Assembly (NCBI GenBank): GCA_004321735.1
Contig: SGZB01000003.1
Span: forward strand, 1-56,641
Source of the DNA: Flavobacteriales bacterium
GTDB taxonomy: Bacteria; Bacteroidota; Bacteroidia; Flavobacteriales; Flavobacteriaceae
Direction: 5' to 3'
Length of the DNA stretch: 56,641 bases
Each line of letters begins with the position of its first letter. Position 1 is the first letter of the stretch. Made by a program: the position numbers and the translations under genes. Shown here one piece after another: positions 34,227 through 44,129 of the stretch. The notes below the pieces were generated by a model. The model saw nothing but the letters and a program-made list of their open reading frames with translations. It was not told where the DNA came from and did no database searches.

Positions 34227-34242
34227 AATTAAAAATTTTTGC

Positions 34243-34250
34243 CAAAAATA
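34243..34250 (-). promoter_or_regulatory. Candidate -7 promoter box of trxA
   Basis: TATTTTTG on the minus strand matches TAnnTTTG in the 39-bp spacer between dnaE and trxA. Confidence 0.4.
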
Positions 34251-34265
34251 GGAATTATTAATAAA

Positions 34266-37200
34266 CTAATTTAATCTATATTCTAATTTTTTTTCTTTGA
34301 GACTTCTAAGCAATTGTTCATCAATTTTTATCTTATACTTATTAGAATTTAAATTAACTTTTAACCCATCTTCATTTCCATAAATGTTAAGAACAAGTTC
34401 TTGGTCACCTTTATGATTTTTAAAAATTTGTTTAAAAAACTTAATGTGATCTTCCTCAATTAAATCCACTTCTAGCTTTACTGACAGTCTCTTTGCAGTT
34501 GTTGATAAACTATCTTGAAGTTGATTGAAATTTAAAAACTGTAACCTAGGATCTCCAACTCTTCCAGTTTCATTATTTTTCCAACCTTCTTTTACATACA
34601 TTTTAATGTAAACAAAATTATTTTCTTCCAGGTAATGTTTAAACTTTAAATATTCTTCACCAAAGATTCTCATTTCATAAGATTCTTGATAGTCCTCAAT
34701 TACAAATGTTGCCCATCCTTTACCATTTTTAGAAATTTTGTGTTGAACTTCACCAATTATTCCACCAATCCTTAATTCTTTGTCAATAAACATTCTTAAA
34801 TCTCTTAAATCAGATAGCCTAATATTGGAAAGATAAGATAGGGTGTCTTTAAAATCATCTAATGGATGGCCTGAAATATATATACCAACTACCTCTTTTT
34901 CTTTTTTAAGTTCATCTAATTTAGACCACGGATTACATTCAGGAAATTCAGGTTCTTTAATTCTAACTTCAAGTGCATCACCGAAAAGGCTTGCCTGTGA
35001 TGAATTTTGACGTTCTTGAAATTTTGATCCAAAACGAATTGCCTTTTCAATAAATGATTGCCCATCTTCTAACTCATAAAAATATTGAGCTCTATGGGTT
35101 TTAGAATTCATTAAATCAAATGCTCCAGCTAAAACTAAACTATCAAAGGCTTTCTTGTTAGCAGATCTTAAATCAACTCTTTTTGAAAAATCAAAAATCG
35201 AATCATATCTCTTTTCTTGACGAGAATTAATAATAGCTTCTACTGCACTTCTACCCACACCCTTTACTGCACCCATTCCAAAGCGGATTGCACCCTTGTC
35301 ATTTACTGTAAATTTATAGAACGATTCATTAATATCAGGCCCTAATACTTCAATACCCATTTGTTTACATTCTTCCATGAAAAAACTTACTTGTTTTATA
35401 TCGTTCATGTTGTTGGAAAGAACAGCAGCCATATATTCAGCTGGATAGTGGGCTTTTAGATAAGCAGTTTGGTAAGCGATATAGGCATAACATGTTGAAT
35501 GAGATTTATTAAAAGCATATGAAGCGAATGCTTCCCAATCTTTCCATACTTTTTCTAAAACTTCGTGACTAAATCCATTAGAATTTCCTCCTTCAAAAAA
35601 TTTTGGTTTGAGTTTTTCAAGCAAAGAGAATATTTTTTTTCCCATAGCTTTTCTCAGAAGATCTGCATCACCTTTTGAAAAATTAGCAAGCTTTTGTGAA
35701 AGCTGCATTACTTGTTCCTGATACACTGTGATACCATATGTTTCTTTTAGATACTCTTCCATTTCGGGAATATCATATGTAATATTTTCTAATCCATTTT
35801 TTCTCCTAACAAAAGAAGGAATGTATTCAAGCGGCCCTGGTCTATACAAAGCATTCATTGCGATAAGATCTTCAAAAACTGTAGGTTTTAAATCACGTAG
35901 ATATTTTTGCATACCTAAACTTTCATACTGAAAAATTCCAATTGTTTGACCTTTTTGAAACAACTCGTAAGTTTTTTTATCATCTAGGGAAATATTTTCA
36001 ATGTCAATATCTTTTCCATGAATATATTTAATCAACTTTATCGTGTCTTTAATCAAGGTTAAAGTCTTAAGTCCAAGAAAATCCATTTTCAAAAGTCCTG
36101 CATTTTCTACAACTGAATTATCGTATTGGGTTACATATAATGCAGAATCTTTAGCAGTTGCAATTGGAACAAAATTGGTAATATCGTCAGGAGTTATAAT
36201 TACACCACATGCATGAACTCCAACGTTTCTTAAACTACCTTCAAGTACTCTAGCCTGATTTATTGTTTCTGCTTGTAAATCATCACCATTAGAAAGTTTT
36301 TTGAGCTCCATTGCATTCGAATAATCATCAGATCTTAGTTCTGAACTAAGCTTTTTTTCGTCCTTATTAAAAATCTCATTCAATTTTACTGTATTTGGAA
36401 CTAGCTTAGCTAAAAAATCTGCGTCAGAAAGAGATAAATCTAAAACTCTTGCAGTATCTCTAAGAGATGATTTGGCAGCCATTTTTCCGTAAGTAATTAT
36501 TTGAGCTACTTGTTTTGAACCATACTTTTCAATAACATAATCTATAACCTTACCCCTTCCTTCATCATCAAAATCAATATCAATATCTGGCATACTGACC
36601 CTGTCAGGGTTTAAAAATCTCTCAAAAAGAAGGTCATATTTGATTGGATCAACCTTAGTTATACTTAAGCAATATGCAACTACAGATCCAGCAACAGATC
36701 CTCTGCCTGGACCAACAGAAACACCCATCTTTCTAGCAGCATTTATCAAATCTTGGACTATTAAGAAATAGCCTGGATATCCAGAATTTTTTATCACTTG
36801 AAGCTCAAAATCTATTCTTTCAAGTAGATCATTAGTTAAATCTTTGTAATGAAATTTGGCCCCCCCTAGCGTTAAATGTTTTAAATAATCATTCTCTAAA
36901 TCATCTGAATCAGTTTGGAAATCTTCTGGAATATCAAATTTTGGTAGCAGAACATCTCTTTGTAATTCAAATTCTTCAACTTTATCTACGATTTCTGAAA
37001 TATTTAAAATTGACTGGGGAATATCTGAAAATAGTTCAACCATTTGCTCTGGAGATTTGAAATAATACTCTTGATTTTCCAATCCATATCTAAAATTTCT
37101 ACCTTTTCCAATTGGGGTGGATTGTTTTTCTCCATCTTTAACGCACAACAAAATATCATGCGCATTAGCATCTTCTTTGTCTAAATAAAGAGTGCTGTTA

Positions 37201-38585
37201 GTTGCAACAACTTTAATATTAAACTCCTTGCTAAATTTTAATAGTTGAACATTTACAATTTCATTTTGCTCTTCAGAGTGTCTGTTTAGTTCTAAATAAA
37301 AATCTTCACCAAATTTATCTTGCCACCATCTTAGTGCTTCAATTGCTTGTTTTTCACCAATATTTAATATTTTATTTGGAATTTCCCCGTACTTATTTCC
37401 AGAAAGAACAATAAGCCCTTCGCTAAACTCTAAAACTACTTCTTTATCAACTCTAGGAACATAGTAAAATCCGTCCGTGTAACCAACAGAACACATCTTT
37501 ATTAAATTTTGATAACCAATTTTATTTTTAACCAAGAATACAACTTGGTATCCATCATCCCTACTTGATTTATCCTTATGGTCCTCACAAACATTTAATT
37601 CACAACCAATAATTGGTTTGATATGACGATCAGCATTTTTTGGATCACTATTGTAGTTTTTAACAGCTCTGTAAAAATGAAAACATCCCATCATATTTGC
37701 CTTGTCTGTCAAAGCAACTGCTCTCATTCCAAATTCAGAAGATTTTTTTACAATTTCAGAAATTTTAGAGGTTGATTGAAGAACTGAAAATTGTGAGTTA
37801 TTATGAAGATGACAAAAATTAGACTCTAATTTTTTAGAGTTTATGTCACTTTCACTTTTAATTTCAATTTCTTGGTTATTAGAATTTTTTAATTTTTTTG
37901 ATTCTTCTTTAAGATTTAAGTGCTCTACCCCGTACAAGTCAACTTTAGATGAATAAGTTGAGTTAAGTGAATCATGAAGTTCATTAAAATCAATAAAATC
38001 AGTTTCGTTAAAGTTTTTAATTCTAACTAATTCAAAAAAAGATCTTGCTGTTGCTTCAACATCTGCAGATGCATTGTGAGCATTTTGAAAATCAGCACTA
38101 AACAAGTGCTGATACAGTTCAATTAATGTTGGAAATTTAAACTTTCCAGATCTTCCACCTGCAATTTTACATAAGCTTGCAGTTTTTTCAGTACATGTGT
38201 CTAAAACCGTTTTATCTTTTAAAGTATCTTCTAGATTTGATCTGTAAAGTTCGGCTCTAATAATATTTAGATCAAATTTTAAATTATGTCCTATTATGTA
38301 TTTTGTTTTATTTAAATCATTTAAAAAGGAATTCAAAACATCATCTAACTCAAGACCTATTTGTTTACTAAGCTCAGTAGATATTCCATGTATTTTCTCA
38401 GACTCAAAGGGAATATCAAAATCATTAGCTTTTATCAAACAACTGGAATCAGAAATAATTTTTCCATTATTATCATGGAGTTGCCAGGCCAGCTGTACAC
38501 AACGTGGCCAGTTGTCAGTATCTGTTATTGGAGCGTTCCATTTTTTTGGTAAACCTGTTGTTTCTGTATCAAAAATTAAATACAT
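34266..38585 (-). CDS. dnaE: DNA polymerase III alpha subunit with fused N-terminal DEDDh exonuclease
   Basis: A 1439-residue replicative polymerase. Residues 1-190 are an epsilon-type 3'-5' exonuclease: ExoI YLIFDTETTGLP (Asp6, Glu8), ExoII IGHNLKFDLNII near 94, ExoIII HNASADVEATA near 170. DnaE proper begins near 255 with the PHP domain (FCHLHNNSQFSVLQ) and holds catalytic acids in DIDIDFDDEGRG near 668 and the GPGRGSVAGSVVAYCL loop near 625. Finger, helix-hairpin-helix and OB-fold regions follow to the C-terminus. PHP metal ligands look partly changed, so proofreading is expected from the fused domain. This fused form occurs in other Flavobacteria. Confidence 0.95.
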   Translation of the reverse strand: MYLIFDTETTGLPKKWNAPITDTDNWPRCVQLAWQLHDNNGKIISDSSCLIKANDFDIPFESEKIHGISTELSKQIGLELDDVLNSFLNDLNKTKYIIGHNLKFDLNIIRAELYRSNLEDTLKDKTVLDTCTEKTASLCKIAGGRSGKFKFPTLIELYQHLFSADFQNAHNASADVEATARSFFELVRIKNFNETDFIDFNELHDSLNSTYSSKVDLYGVEHLNLKEESKKLKNSNNQEIEIKSESDINSKKLESNFCHLHNNSQFSVLQSTSKISEIVKKSSEFGMRAVALTDKANMMGCFHFYRAVKNYNSDPKNADRHIKPIIGCELNVCEDHKDKSSRDDGYQVVFLVKNKIGYQNLIKMCSVGYTDGFYYVPRVDKEVVLEFSEGLIVLSGNKYGEIPNKILNIGEKQAIEALRWWQDKFGEDFYLELNRHSEEQNEIVNVQLLKFSKEFNIKVVATNSTLYLDKEDANAHDILLCVKDGEKQSTPIGKGRNFRYGLENQEYYFKSPEQMVELFSDIPQSILNISEIVDKVEEFELQRDVLLPKFDIPEDFQTDSDDLENDYLKHLTLGGAKFHYKDLTNDLLERIDFELQVIKNSGYPGYFLIVQDLINAARKMGVSVGPGRGSVAGSVVAYCLSITKVDPIKYDLLFERFLNPDRVSMPDIDIDFDDEGRGKVIDYVIEKYGSKQVAQIITYGKMAAKSSLRDTARVLDLSLSDADFLAKLVPNTVKLNEIFNKDEKKLSSELRSDDYSNAMELKKLSNGDDLQAETINQARVLEGSLRNVGVHACGVIITPDDITNFVPIATAKDSALYVTQYDNSVVENAGLLKMDFLGLKTLTLIKDTIKLIKYIHGKDIDIENISLDDKKTYELFQKGQTIGIFQYESLGMQKYLRDLKPTVFEDLIAMNALYRPGPLEYIPSFVRRKNGLENITYDIPEMEEYLKETYGITVYQEQVMQLSQKLANFSKGDADLLRKAMGKKIFSLLEKLKPKFFEGGNSNGFSHEVLEKVWKDWEAFASYAFNKSHSTCYAYIAYQTAYLKAHYPAEYMAAVLSNNMNDIKQVSFFMEECKQMGIEVLGPDINESFYKFTVNDKGAIRFGMGAVKGVGRSAVEAIINSRQEKRYDSIFDFSKRVDLRSANKKAFDSLVLAGAFDLMNSKTHRAQYFYELEDGQSFIEKAIRFGSKFQERQNSSQASLFGDALEVRIKEPEFPECNPWSKLDELKKEKEVVGIYISGHPLDDFKDTLSYLSNIRLSDLRDLRMFIDKELRIGGIIGEVQHKISKNGKGWATFVIEDYQESYEMRIFGEEYLKFKHYLEENNFVYIKMYVKEGWKNNETGRVGDPRLQFLNFNQLQDSLSTTAKRLSVKLEVDLIEEDHIKFFKQIFKNHKGDQELVLNIYGNEDGLKVNLNSNKYKIKIDEQLLRSLKEKKLEYRLN

Positions 38586-38647
38586 ATAAGCTATTAAAAA
38601 TACATATCTTTTTAGTAATTACATCAGTAAAAAAAAATTAATTTTAC

Positions 38648-38677
38648 TTGGTTATTAGATAAATTAAACTATTTTTG
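38648..38677 (+). promoter_or_regulatory. Promoter of the rpsP-rimM-rluF operon
   Basis: TTG (38648-38650), 19-bp spacer, TATTTTTG (38670-38677): the best full match in the window to the Bacteroidota -33/-7 consensus. It lies 44 bp before the S16 ATG. Confidence 0.65.
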
Positions 38678-38721
38678 CTGCCAATTAATAACAGTGGTTT
38701 CGTACCTCAAAAATTAATAAT

Positions 38722-39402
38722 ATGGCAGTAAGAATAAGACTACAAAGACACGGTAAAAAAGGCAAACCAATATATTGGATAGTTGCCGCAGATTCAAGAT
38801 CAAAAAGAGACGGAAAATTTTTAGAAAAATTAGGAACTTATAATCCTAACTTTAATCCACCTATTGTAACATTAAACATTGACTCAACTGTAAACTGGAT
38901 TCAAAATGGTGCTCAACCATCTGAAACAGCTAGAAACATTATTTCAATAGAAGGTGCATTGTTAAAAAATCACTTATTGAATGGAGTTAAGAAAGGAGCA
39001 TTTTCTGAAGAAGATGCTGATAAAAAATTTGAAGCTTGGATTAAAGAAAGAGATTCAAAAACTGAAAAGAAACTATCCACTCTTGAAAAAGAAGCTCTTG
39101 ATAAGAAAAAGAAAGCCCTAGAACTTGAAAAGGAAGCTAATGAAAAAAGAAAATTAGCTTCAGAAGAAGCACTTAACGAAGAAGCACTGCTGAGGAAGCA
39201 CCTGCTGCTGAGGAAGCACCTGCTGAAGAGCCCTGCTGAAGAAGCACCTGCTGCTGAGGAAGCACCTGCTGAAGAGGCTCCTGCTGAGAAGCACCTGCTG
39301 AGGAAGCACCTGCTGAAGAGGCCTCCTGCTGAAGAAGCTCCTGCTGAAGAAGCTCCTGCAGAAGAAGCTCCTGCTGAAGAAGAAGACAAAAAAAAGGAGT
39401 AA
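38722..39402 (+). CDS. rpsP: 30S ribosomal protein S16 with long Ala/Glu/Pro tail
   Basis: A 226-residue S16. Residues 1-80 are the ribosomal core ([34 protein letters not shown]), followed by a flavobacterial linker and helix rich in Lys/Glu (about 110-150). From about 151 the tail is a repeat, mainly AEEAP units, in which two blocks are read in another frame as LLRKHL. Compensating small indels near 39187/39229 and 39289/39321 explain this. S16 stabilises the 30S central domain; the tail role is unknown. First gene of a run with rimM and rluF. Confidence 0.93.
   Translation: MAVRIRLQRHGKKGKPIYWIVAADSRSKRDGKFLEKLGTYNPNFNPPIVTLNIDSTVNWIQNGAQPSETARNIISIEGALLKNHLLNGVKKGAFSEEDADKKFEAWIKERDSKTEKKLSTLEKEALDKKKKALELEKEANEKRKLASEEALNEEALLRKHLLLRKHLLKSPAEEAPAAEEAPAEEAPAEKHLLRKHLLKRPPAEEAPAEEAPAEEAPAEEEDKKKE
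39170..39392 (+). repeat. Degenerate GAAGAAGCTCCTGCT-type repeat in rpsP
   Basis: About 15 imperfect copies of a 12-15-bp unit (gaagaagc[at]cctgct with gct/gag variants). The repeats are open in more than one frame on both strands, so opposite-strand ORFs here are by-products. Small length differences between units swap the reading frame twice and restore it. Confidence 0.85.
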
Positions 39403-39417
39403 TCTCTCACTATCCAA

Positions 39418-39930
39418 GTGAAAGATAAAAACCTGTTTAATCTAGGAAAGATTTTAAAGCCTTTTAGCTATAAAGGAGAGGTTAGTGTTTACTCAACTAT
39501 TAATTTAAAAAAATATAGTTTTGGCTCAATACTTCTAAGAATTAATTCATCCTTAGTTCCATTTAAAATCAAATCATTAAAAAACCAAAAAAAGAATATT
39601 TACAGGATAAGTTTTAATTCAATTGATTCCGAAAATAAAGCGGAAAAATTGAGGAATGTTGAAATTTATTGTGAAAAAAACCAACTTTCTGAGGAAGATT
39701 TTAATGCTTCCGAGACAAAACAACTTATAGGATACAAATTAATAGACATAAACAAAAAACATATCGGTGAAATTGTGAATATTATAAATAATTATCAGCA
39801 GGATTTGATTGAGGTTATGTATATTGAAAAAAAACTTCTAATACCTTATGTTGATGAAATGATTATTCAGATTGATCACAATGAAAAAGTTATTGAGATG
39901 GAATTACCTGATGGAATATTAGATCTTTAA
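39418..39930 (+). CDS. rimM: Ribosome maturation factor RimM
   Basis: A 170-residue 16S rRNA-processing factor that binds S19 and helps 30S head maturation. It starts at GTG. The N-terminal domain holds LGKILKPFSYKGEVSVYS (residues 9-26), and the PRC-barrel follows from about 98 (QLIGYKLIDINKKHIGEI, DLIEVMYIEKKLLIPYVDEMI, MELPDGILDL). Position right after rpsP is the conserved bacterial order. Confidence 0.93.
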   Translation: MKDKNLFNLGKILKPFSYKGEVSVYSTINLKKYSFGSILLRINSSLVPFKIKSLKNQKKNIYRISFNSIDSENKAEKLRNVEIYCEKNQLSEEDFNASETKQLIGYKLIDINKKHIGEIVNIINNYQQDLIEVMYIEKKLLIPYVDEMIIQIDHNEKVIEMELPDGILDL

Positions 39931-39932
39931 AT

Positions 39933-40628
39933 TTGGATACAAGAATTAATAAATATTTAAGTCAAGTTGGGTTTTGCTCAAGAAGAGAAGCTGATAAGCT
40001 AATTGACCAAGGTAGAGTCACAGTTAATAATGTCATTGTTTCACACGGTTATAAAGTAACTTCCTCAGATATTATAAAGGTTGATAGCGAAAAAATTAGA
40101 AATAATGTTAAAGAAAGAACTTATTTGATTTTTAATAAGCCAAGAGGAATAGTTTGTACTACTGATACTGAGAAAGAAGAGAAAAATATTATTGAATTTA
40201 TTAATTATAAAAAAAGAATTTTTCCAATTGGAAGGCTTGATAAAATGAGTGAAGGATTAATTTTTTTAACTGATGATGGGGATATTGTAAATAGAATTCT
40301 CAGATCTAGATATATGCATGAAAAGGAGTATTTAGTTACAGTAAACAAAAAAATCAATCATGATTTTTTGAAAAAAATGTCCAATGGTATTCCAATTCTC
40401 GGGACAATAACAAAAAAATGTGATTTAAAATATATAAATGACTATCAATTCAAAATTATTTTAACCCAAGGGTTAAATAGGCAAATTAGAAGAATGTGTG
40501 ATTATCTAGGATTTAAGGTTAAAAAACTTGAAAGGATTAGAATAATGAATGTCAAATTAGATATTCCTAGAGGAAAATGGAGGTTGTTTTCCAATACCGA
40601 AATTAAAGAATTAAAAAAATTACTTTAA
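39933..40628 (+). CDS. rluF: 23S rRNA pseudouridine synthase, RluF type
   Basis: A 231-residue pseudouridine synthase starting at TTG. An S4 domain comes first (INKYLSQVGFCSRREADKLI, RVTVNNVIVSHG), then the catalytic GRLDKMSEGLIFLTDDGD near 100 with the nucleophile Asp, GIPILGTITKKCDLKY, and QGLNRQIRRMCDYLG near 180. The GRLDKxSEGL plus PILGTxTKKC pairing matches RluF (position 2604 in E. coli) better than RluB or RsuA. It is 2 bp behind rimM and 5 bp before the TonB receptor. Confidence 0.85.
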   Translation: MDTRINKYLSQVGFCSRREADKLIDQGRVTVNNVIVSHGYKVTSSDIIKVDSEKIRNNVKERTYLIFNKPRGIVCTTDTEKEEKNIIEFINYKKRIFPIGRLDKMSEGLIFLTDDGDIVNRILRSRYMHEKEYLVTVNKKINHDFLKKMSNGIPILGTITKKCDLKYINDYQFKIILTQGLNRQIRRMCDYLGFKVKKLERIRIMNVKLDIPRGKWRLFSNTEIKELKKLL

Positions 40629-40633
40629 GATCA

Positions 40634-42631
40634 ATGAAAAGATTTATAATATTATTTCTGCCATTTATTATTAATTCTCAAGTAATTCAAACTAACGACA
40701 CTATTGTATTAGATGAAGTTTCAGTTAAGATTTTAAGAGAATCTAATAAAGAAGATCTGTCAATTTATTCAATTTCTAAAATTGATTTGGATTTAAAACA
40801 AAAATACTTAAGACAATACAATCTTAGTGAGTATTTGAATTATGTTCCAGGAGTTTTTATAATGAATAGCAATAACTACGCACAAGATGAAAGAATATCA
40901 ATTAGAGGATTTGGAAGTAGAGCTAATTTTGGAGTTAGAGGGATAAAAATTTACGTTGATGGGCTCCCTGAAACATTTGTTGATGGTCAATCTCAGCTTG
41001 ACAACATTAATTTAGAGATCATTAATCAGCTAGAAGTCTTAAGAGGAGTGAATTCATCTTTATACGGAAACTCCTCAGGTGGTATAATCTCAATATCAAC
41101 AATAGATTTTTTTGAAAAAGATTTTATTAAAACTAATCTGTCTGCTGGTTCTTTTGAGAGTTTAAAAATAAATTTGACCTCAGGGATTAATTTAAATAAA
41201 GGTAAAATCATTTTTCATTTAAATAGGTCAAGCTCAAATGGATTTAGAAATAATAGTAAATTTCTCAATCATAATTTTAATTTTAAATACTTAAGAAAAT
41301 TTGATAAGGGTGATCTTAAAATTATTGCTAACATTCTAGATAGCCCATATGCTAAAGATCCTGGTGGTTTAACTAAAGGCGAAGTTGAATCTAACAGAAA
41401 ACAAGCAAGGAAAAGAAATGTTGATTTTAATTCAGGGGAAAAAGTAAATCAATTTAAAATAGGATTATTACTTAACAACAAAATTGGAGACTTTAAATTG
41501 AGAAACAAGTTGTTTTTCAATAATAGATTATTTTATGGAAAACTACCTTACGCAAGAGGAGGTATTATTGATTTAAAAAAGAATTTCTGGGGATATAATT
41601 TAAATATTAGTAAAGAAAAAATCTTAAAGCAAAATTTAGGACTTGAAATTAATATTCAAAATGATGAACGATTAAGATTTTATAATGTTAATGGAAATAA
41701 AGGTGAACTTGTGATGAATCAATATGAGAAGTTTAATAATTTTTCAACTTATTATTCCAACTCATTAAAGGCCGGCAAGTTTACTTTTAATACAAGTTTA
41801 AGATTTGATAATAATACTGTTAAATATGACGACTTTATTAATAGTAAAAATGGTTCTATCAAACTTAATTCTACTAGTCTCTCCTCAAATATTAATTACA
41901 ATATCAACGACTCAAATGAAATTTATGTGAACTATTCTAATGGATTTGAAACACCCACATTAAATGAATTTTCATCTAATATTTCAAATACAGGATTTAA
42001 TGAAAATTTAGATTCAAGCAAGTATAACAACTATGAAATTGGTTTTTCTAATTTTAATTCTCTATCAAACTTAAATTATAGAGTTATATATTTTAAATCA
42101 TATTCAAAAAATGAGATTGTATCATATCAATTAGAAGATTTTCCAGATCAAAATTTCTACAGAAACTCTGGAAAAACATCTCGTTCAGGAATTGAAAGTG
42201 AAATTAATTTTAAAGTAAATCAAAAATTAAAATTGAACTTAATTTCAACAATTGGTAATTACAAGTTTGTCAAATATGAGGTTAATGGTCAAGATTTTTC
42301 AAACAATAGAATTGCTGGATTACCAAAAAACCAACATGTATTTAACTTAAACTATTCATTAACTAAAAAAATTAATCTAATATTAGATTTTAAAATGTTT
42401 GGCAATATGTATGCTGACAACTCAAACAAAACTATCATTAATGATTATAATAAAATTGATTTAACAATTTTCAAAGATTTTAATATTTCTAATAAAAATT
42501 GGAATGGTTTTATTTCTATAAATAATCTAACTAACACTAAATATTTTGATAACATTAGAATTAATGCCTTTGGTTCTCGATATTATGAACCAGCTCCAGG
42601 ACTTAATTTTATGTTAGGTATTAGAAAATAA
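40634..42631 (+). CDS. TonB-dependent outer-membrane receptor
   Basis: A 665-residue TonB-dependent receptor with signal peptide (RFIILFLPFIINSQ). The plug domain occupies about 30-150 (TIVLDEVSV as a TonB-box-like start, SEYLNYVPGVFIMNSN, ERISIRGFGSRANFGVRGIK, YVDGLP, LEVLRGVNSSLYGNSSGGII), and the beta-barrel fills the rest, ending on an aromatic-poor FMLGIRK. There is no SusD or carboxypeptidase-like domain. The plug suggests a metal-chelate or vitamin receptor; substrate not assigned. It is followed at the same base by the FAD oxidoreductase. Confidence 0.88.
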   Translation: MKRFIILFLPFIINSQVIQTNDTIVLDEVSVKILRESNKEDLSIYSISKIDLDLKQKYLRQYNLSEYLNYVPGVFIMNSNNYAQDERISIRGFGSRANFGVRGIKIYVDGLPETFVDGQSQLDNINLEIINQLEVLRGVNSSLYGNSSGGIISISTIDFFEKDFIKTNLSAGSFESLKINLTSGINLNKGKIIFHLNRSSSNGFRNNSKFLNHNFNFKYLRKFDKGDLKIIANILDSPYAKDPGGLTKGEVESNRKQARKRNVDFNSGEKVNQFKIGLLLNNKIGDFKLRNKLFFNNRLFYGKLPYARGGIIDLKKNFWGYNLNISKEKILKQNLGLEINIQNDERLRFYNVNGNKGELVMNQYEKFNNFSTYYSNSLKAGKFTFNTSLRFDNNTVKYDDFINSKNGSIKLNSTSLSSNINYNINDSNEIYVNYSNGFETPTLNEFSSNISNTGFNENLDSSKYNNYEIGFSNFNSLSNLNYRVIYFKSYSKNEIVSYQLEDFPDQNFYRNSGKTSRSGIESEINFKVNQKLKLNLISTIGNYKFVKYEVNGQDFSNNRIAGLPKNQHVFNLNYSLTKKINLILDFKMFGNMYADNSNKTIINDYNKIDLTIFKDFNISNKNWNGFISINNLTNTKYFDNIRINAFGSRYYEPAPGLNFMLGIRK

Positions 42632-44129
42632 TGAAAAAGGTTGTAGTTATTGGTGCAGGTATTAATGGATTAGTTGCTGCAAACTATCTAAAGAAGGAAA
42701 ACTACGATGTCACATTACTTGAATTCAAGGAACATACAGGTGGAGCTTGTATCAGAGACTCTAAAGTTATAAATGATAAAAAAATAGATTTTGCCTATGG
42801 AGCAACAGTTTTGGGCATGATGCCAAAATTTATTTTTGAACAAACAGGACTTTCAAAAAACATTACTACTTACTGTCCTGATATACCAAAACTAGTATAC
42901 TTCAAAGATGATGAAAATCCAATAAAAATTCACCGAAACTCTGAACTTCTGGAAAATGAGCTTAAGAATCAATGGAATGAGAATGGCAATGTAAAAGGAT
43001 TTAGAAGAGATGAAAATTTGGTAATTGATTACATCAGGAATTTATATGTAAATGGTAAAACGCCTTGTATTGAAAATGCAAATAAAATATTAGGAAAAAA
43101 GATGACTGATTTATGGATAAGAGGTTCAGCCAAAAATTTGTTAGATCACTACTTTACATCTGAAAAAACAAAAATTTACATGGGTATGACTGTAATTGAA
43201 AGTAGTCCTGCATCATACAATGAAAAAGGCACAGCATTTACAATTCCACTTATGGATTCAGGATCTATTTTTAATGGATATTGGGGGTTTGTAAAAGGTG
43301 GAATATGGAAAATAACTGAAGAATTAACAAAAATTAATCATAATCTAGGAGTTAATATTAAGTTGAATTGTAATATTCAATCAATTGATACAGAATCTGG
43401 AATAATTCATAGTATAATAAATAATAAAGATCATTCAACTCCTTTTGATAAAATCATATTTTGCACTGATCCAAAAACACCATTAAAATTTTTAGATAAT
43501 AGTTCGAAACTTAAGGAAAAAGACTATCGTGGTTCAAGTGGTAAACTAACTTTATTTTTTGAAAAACCAGTAGTTTGGAAAAAAGAATCTAGTTTAGAAA
43601 ACTCTTTCAGATTTATTTTTCAAGAAAATTCAATTGACTCATTAAATTCAAGTAGTCAAAATTCAATTGAAAGTACTAAAGATTATTATCCTGGTTACAT
43701 TCAAATTTATCCAGATGGTGCAGCACAAAGAAATATGGGTAACATTGAAAACTTTGATAAAATAATTTGTTTTACAAAGAGCTTATCATTTGAAAAAAGA
43801 TCTGAAAATTACAATGATGTAATTCAAAACATTACGAATGAACTTGAAAATCATATCCTCAACATGGATGATATAGTTGATAGTAAGTTTTTAGCTCCTA
43901 AAGATTTAAAAGATATCTTCTTTTTTCCTGAAGGTAATATAGATCACTTATCAATGAGGGGATTCCAAAATTTTGATCAAAGAACTTTTTCCAGAATCCA
44001 GATAATAATTTTTATAATTTTCTAGATTATGAAAACATTTATTATGGTGGATCTGGAATTTTTCCATGTGGAAGTGTCGGCGGTACGGCAGGCTACATGG
44101 CAACAAAAAATTTATTAAAAGATGAATAA
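42631..44129 (+). CDS. NAD(P)/FAD-dependent oxidoreductase, phytoene-dehydrogenase-like, frameshifted at 3' end
   Basis: A flavoprotein beginning with VVIGAGINGLVAANYLKKE (dinucleotide fold, GxGxxG) and TLLEFKEHTGGACI, related to phytoene desaturase and amine-oxidase-like enzymes. The intact frame stops at 44025 after 464 codons with a nonsense tail (RIQIIIFIIF). One extra base near 43997 restores a good C-terminus: RIPDNNFYNFLDYEN then YYGGSGIFPCGSVGGTAGYM, the conserved FAD-binding end, with stop at 44127-44129 overlapping the next ATG by 8 bp. So either a sequencing error or a recent deletion. Substrate unknown. Confidence 0.8.

Noticed and set aside
38970-39417. Two long open frames on the minus strand across the rpsP tail (Ser/Ala/Cys/Phe-rich)
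   Set aside because: They are the reverse reading of a GAAGAAGCTCCTGCT-type repeat, which is open in several frames; composition is repetitive and both lie over a sure gene.
43998-44025. Programmed -1 frameshift in the FAD oxidoreductase
   Set aside because: No slippery heptamer or downstream stable stem is visible; a simple deletion or sequencing error is more likely.
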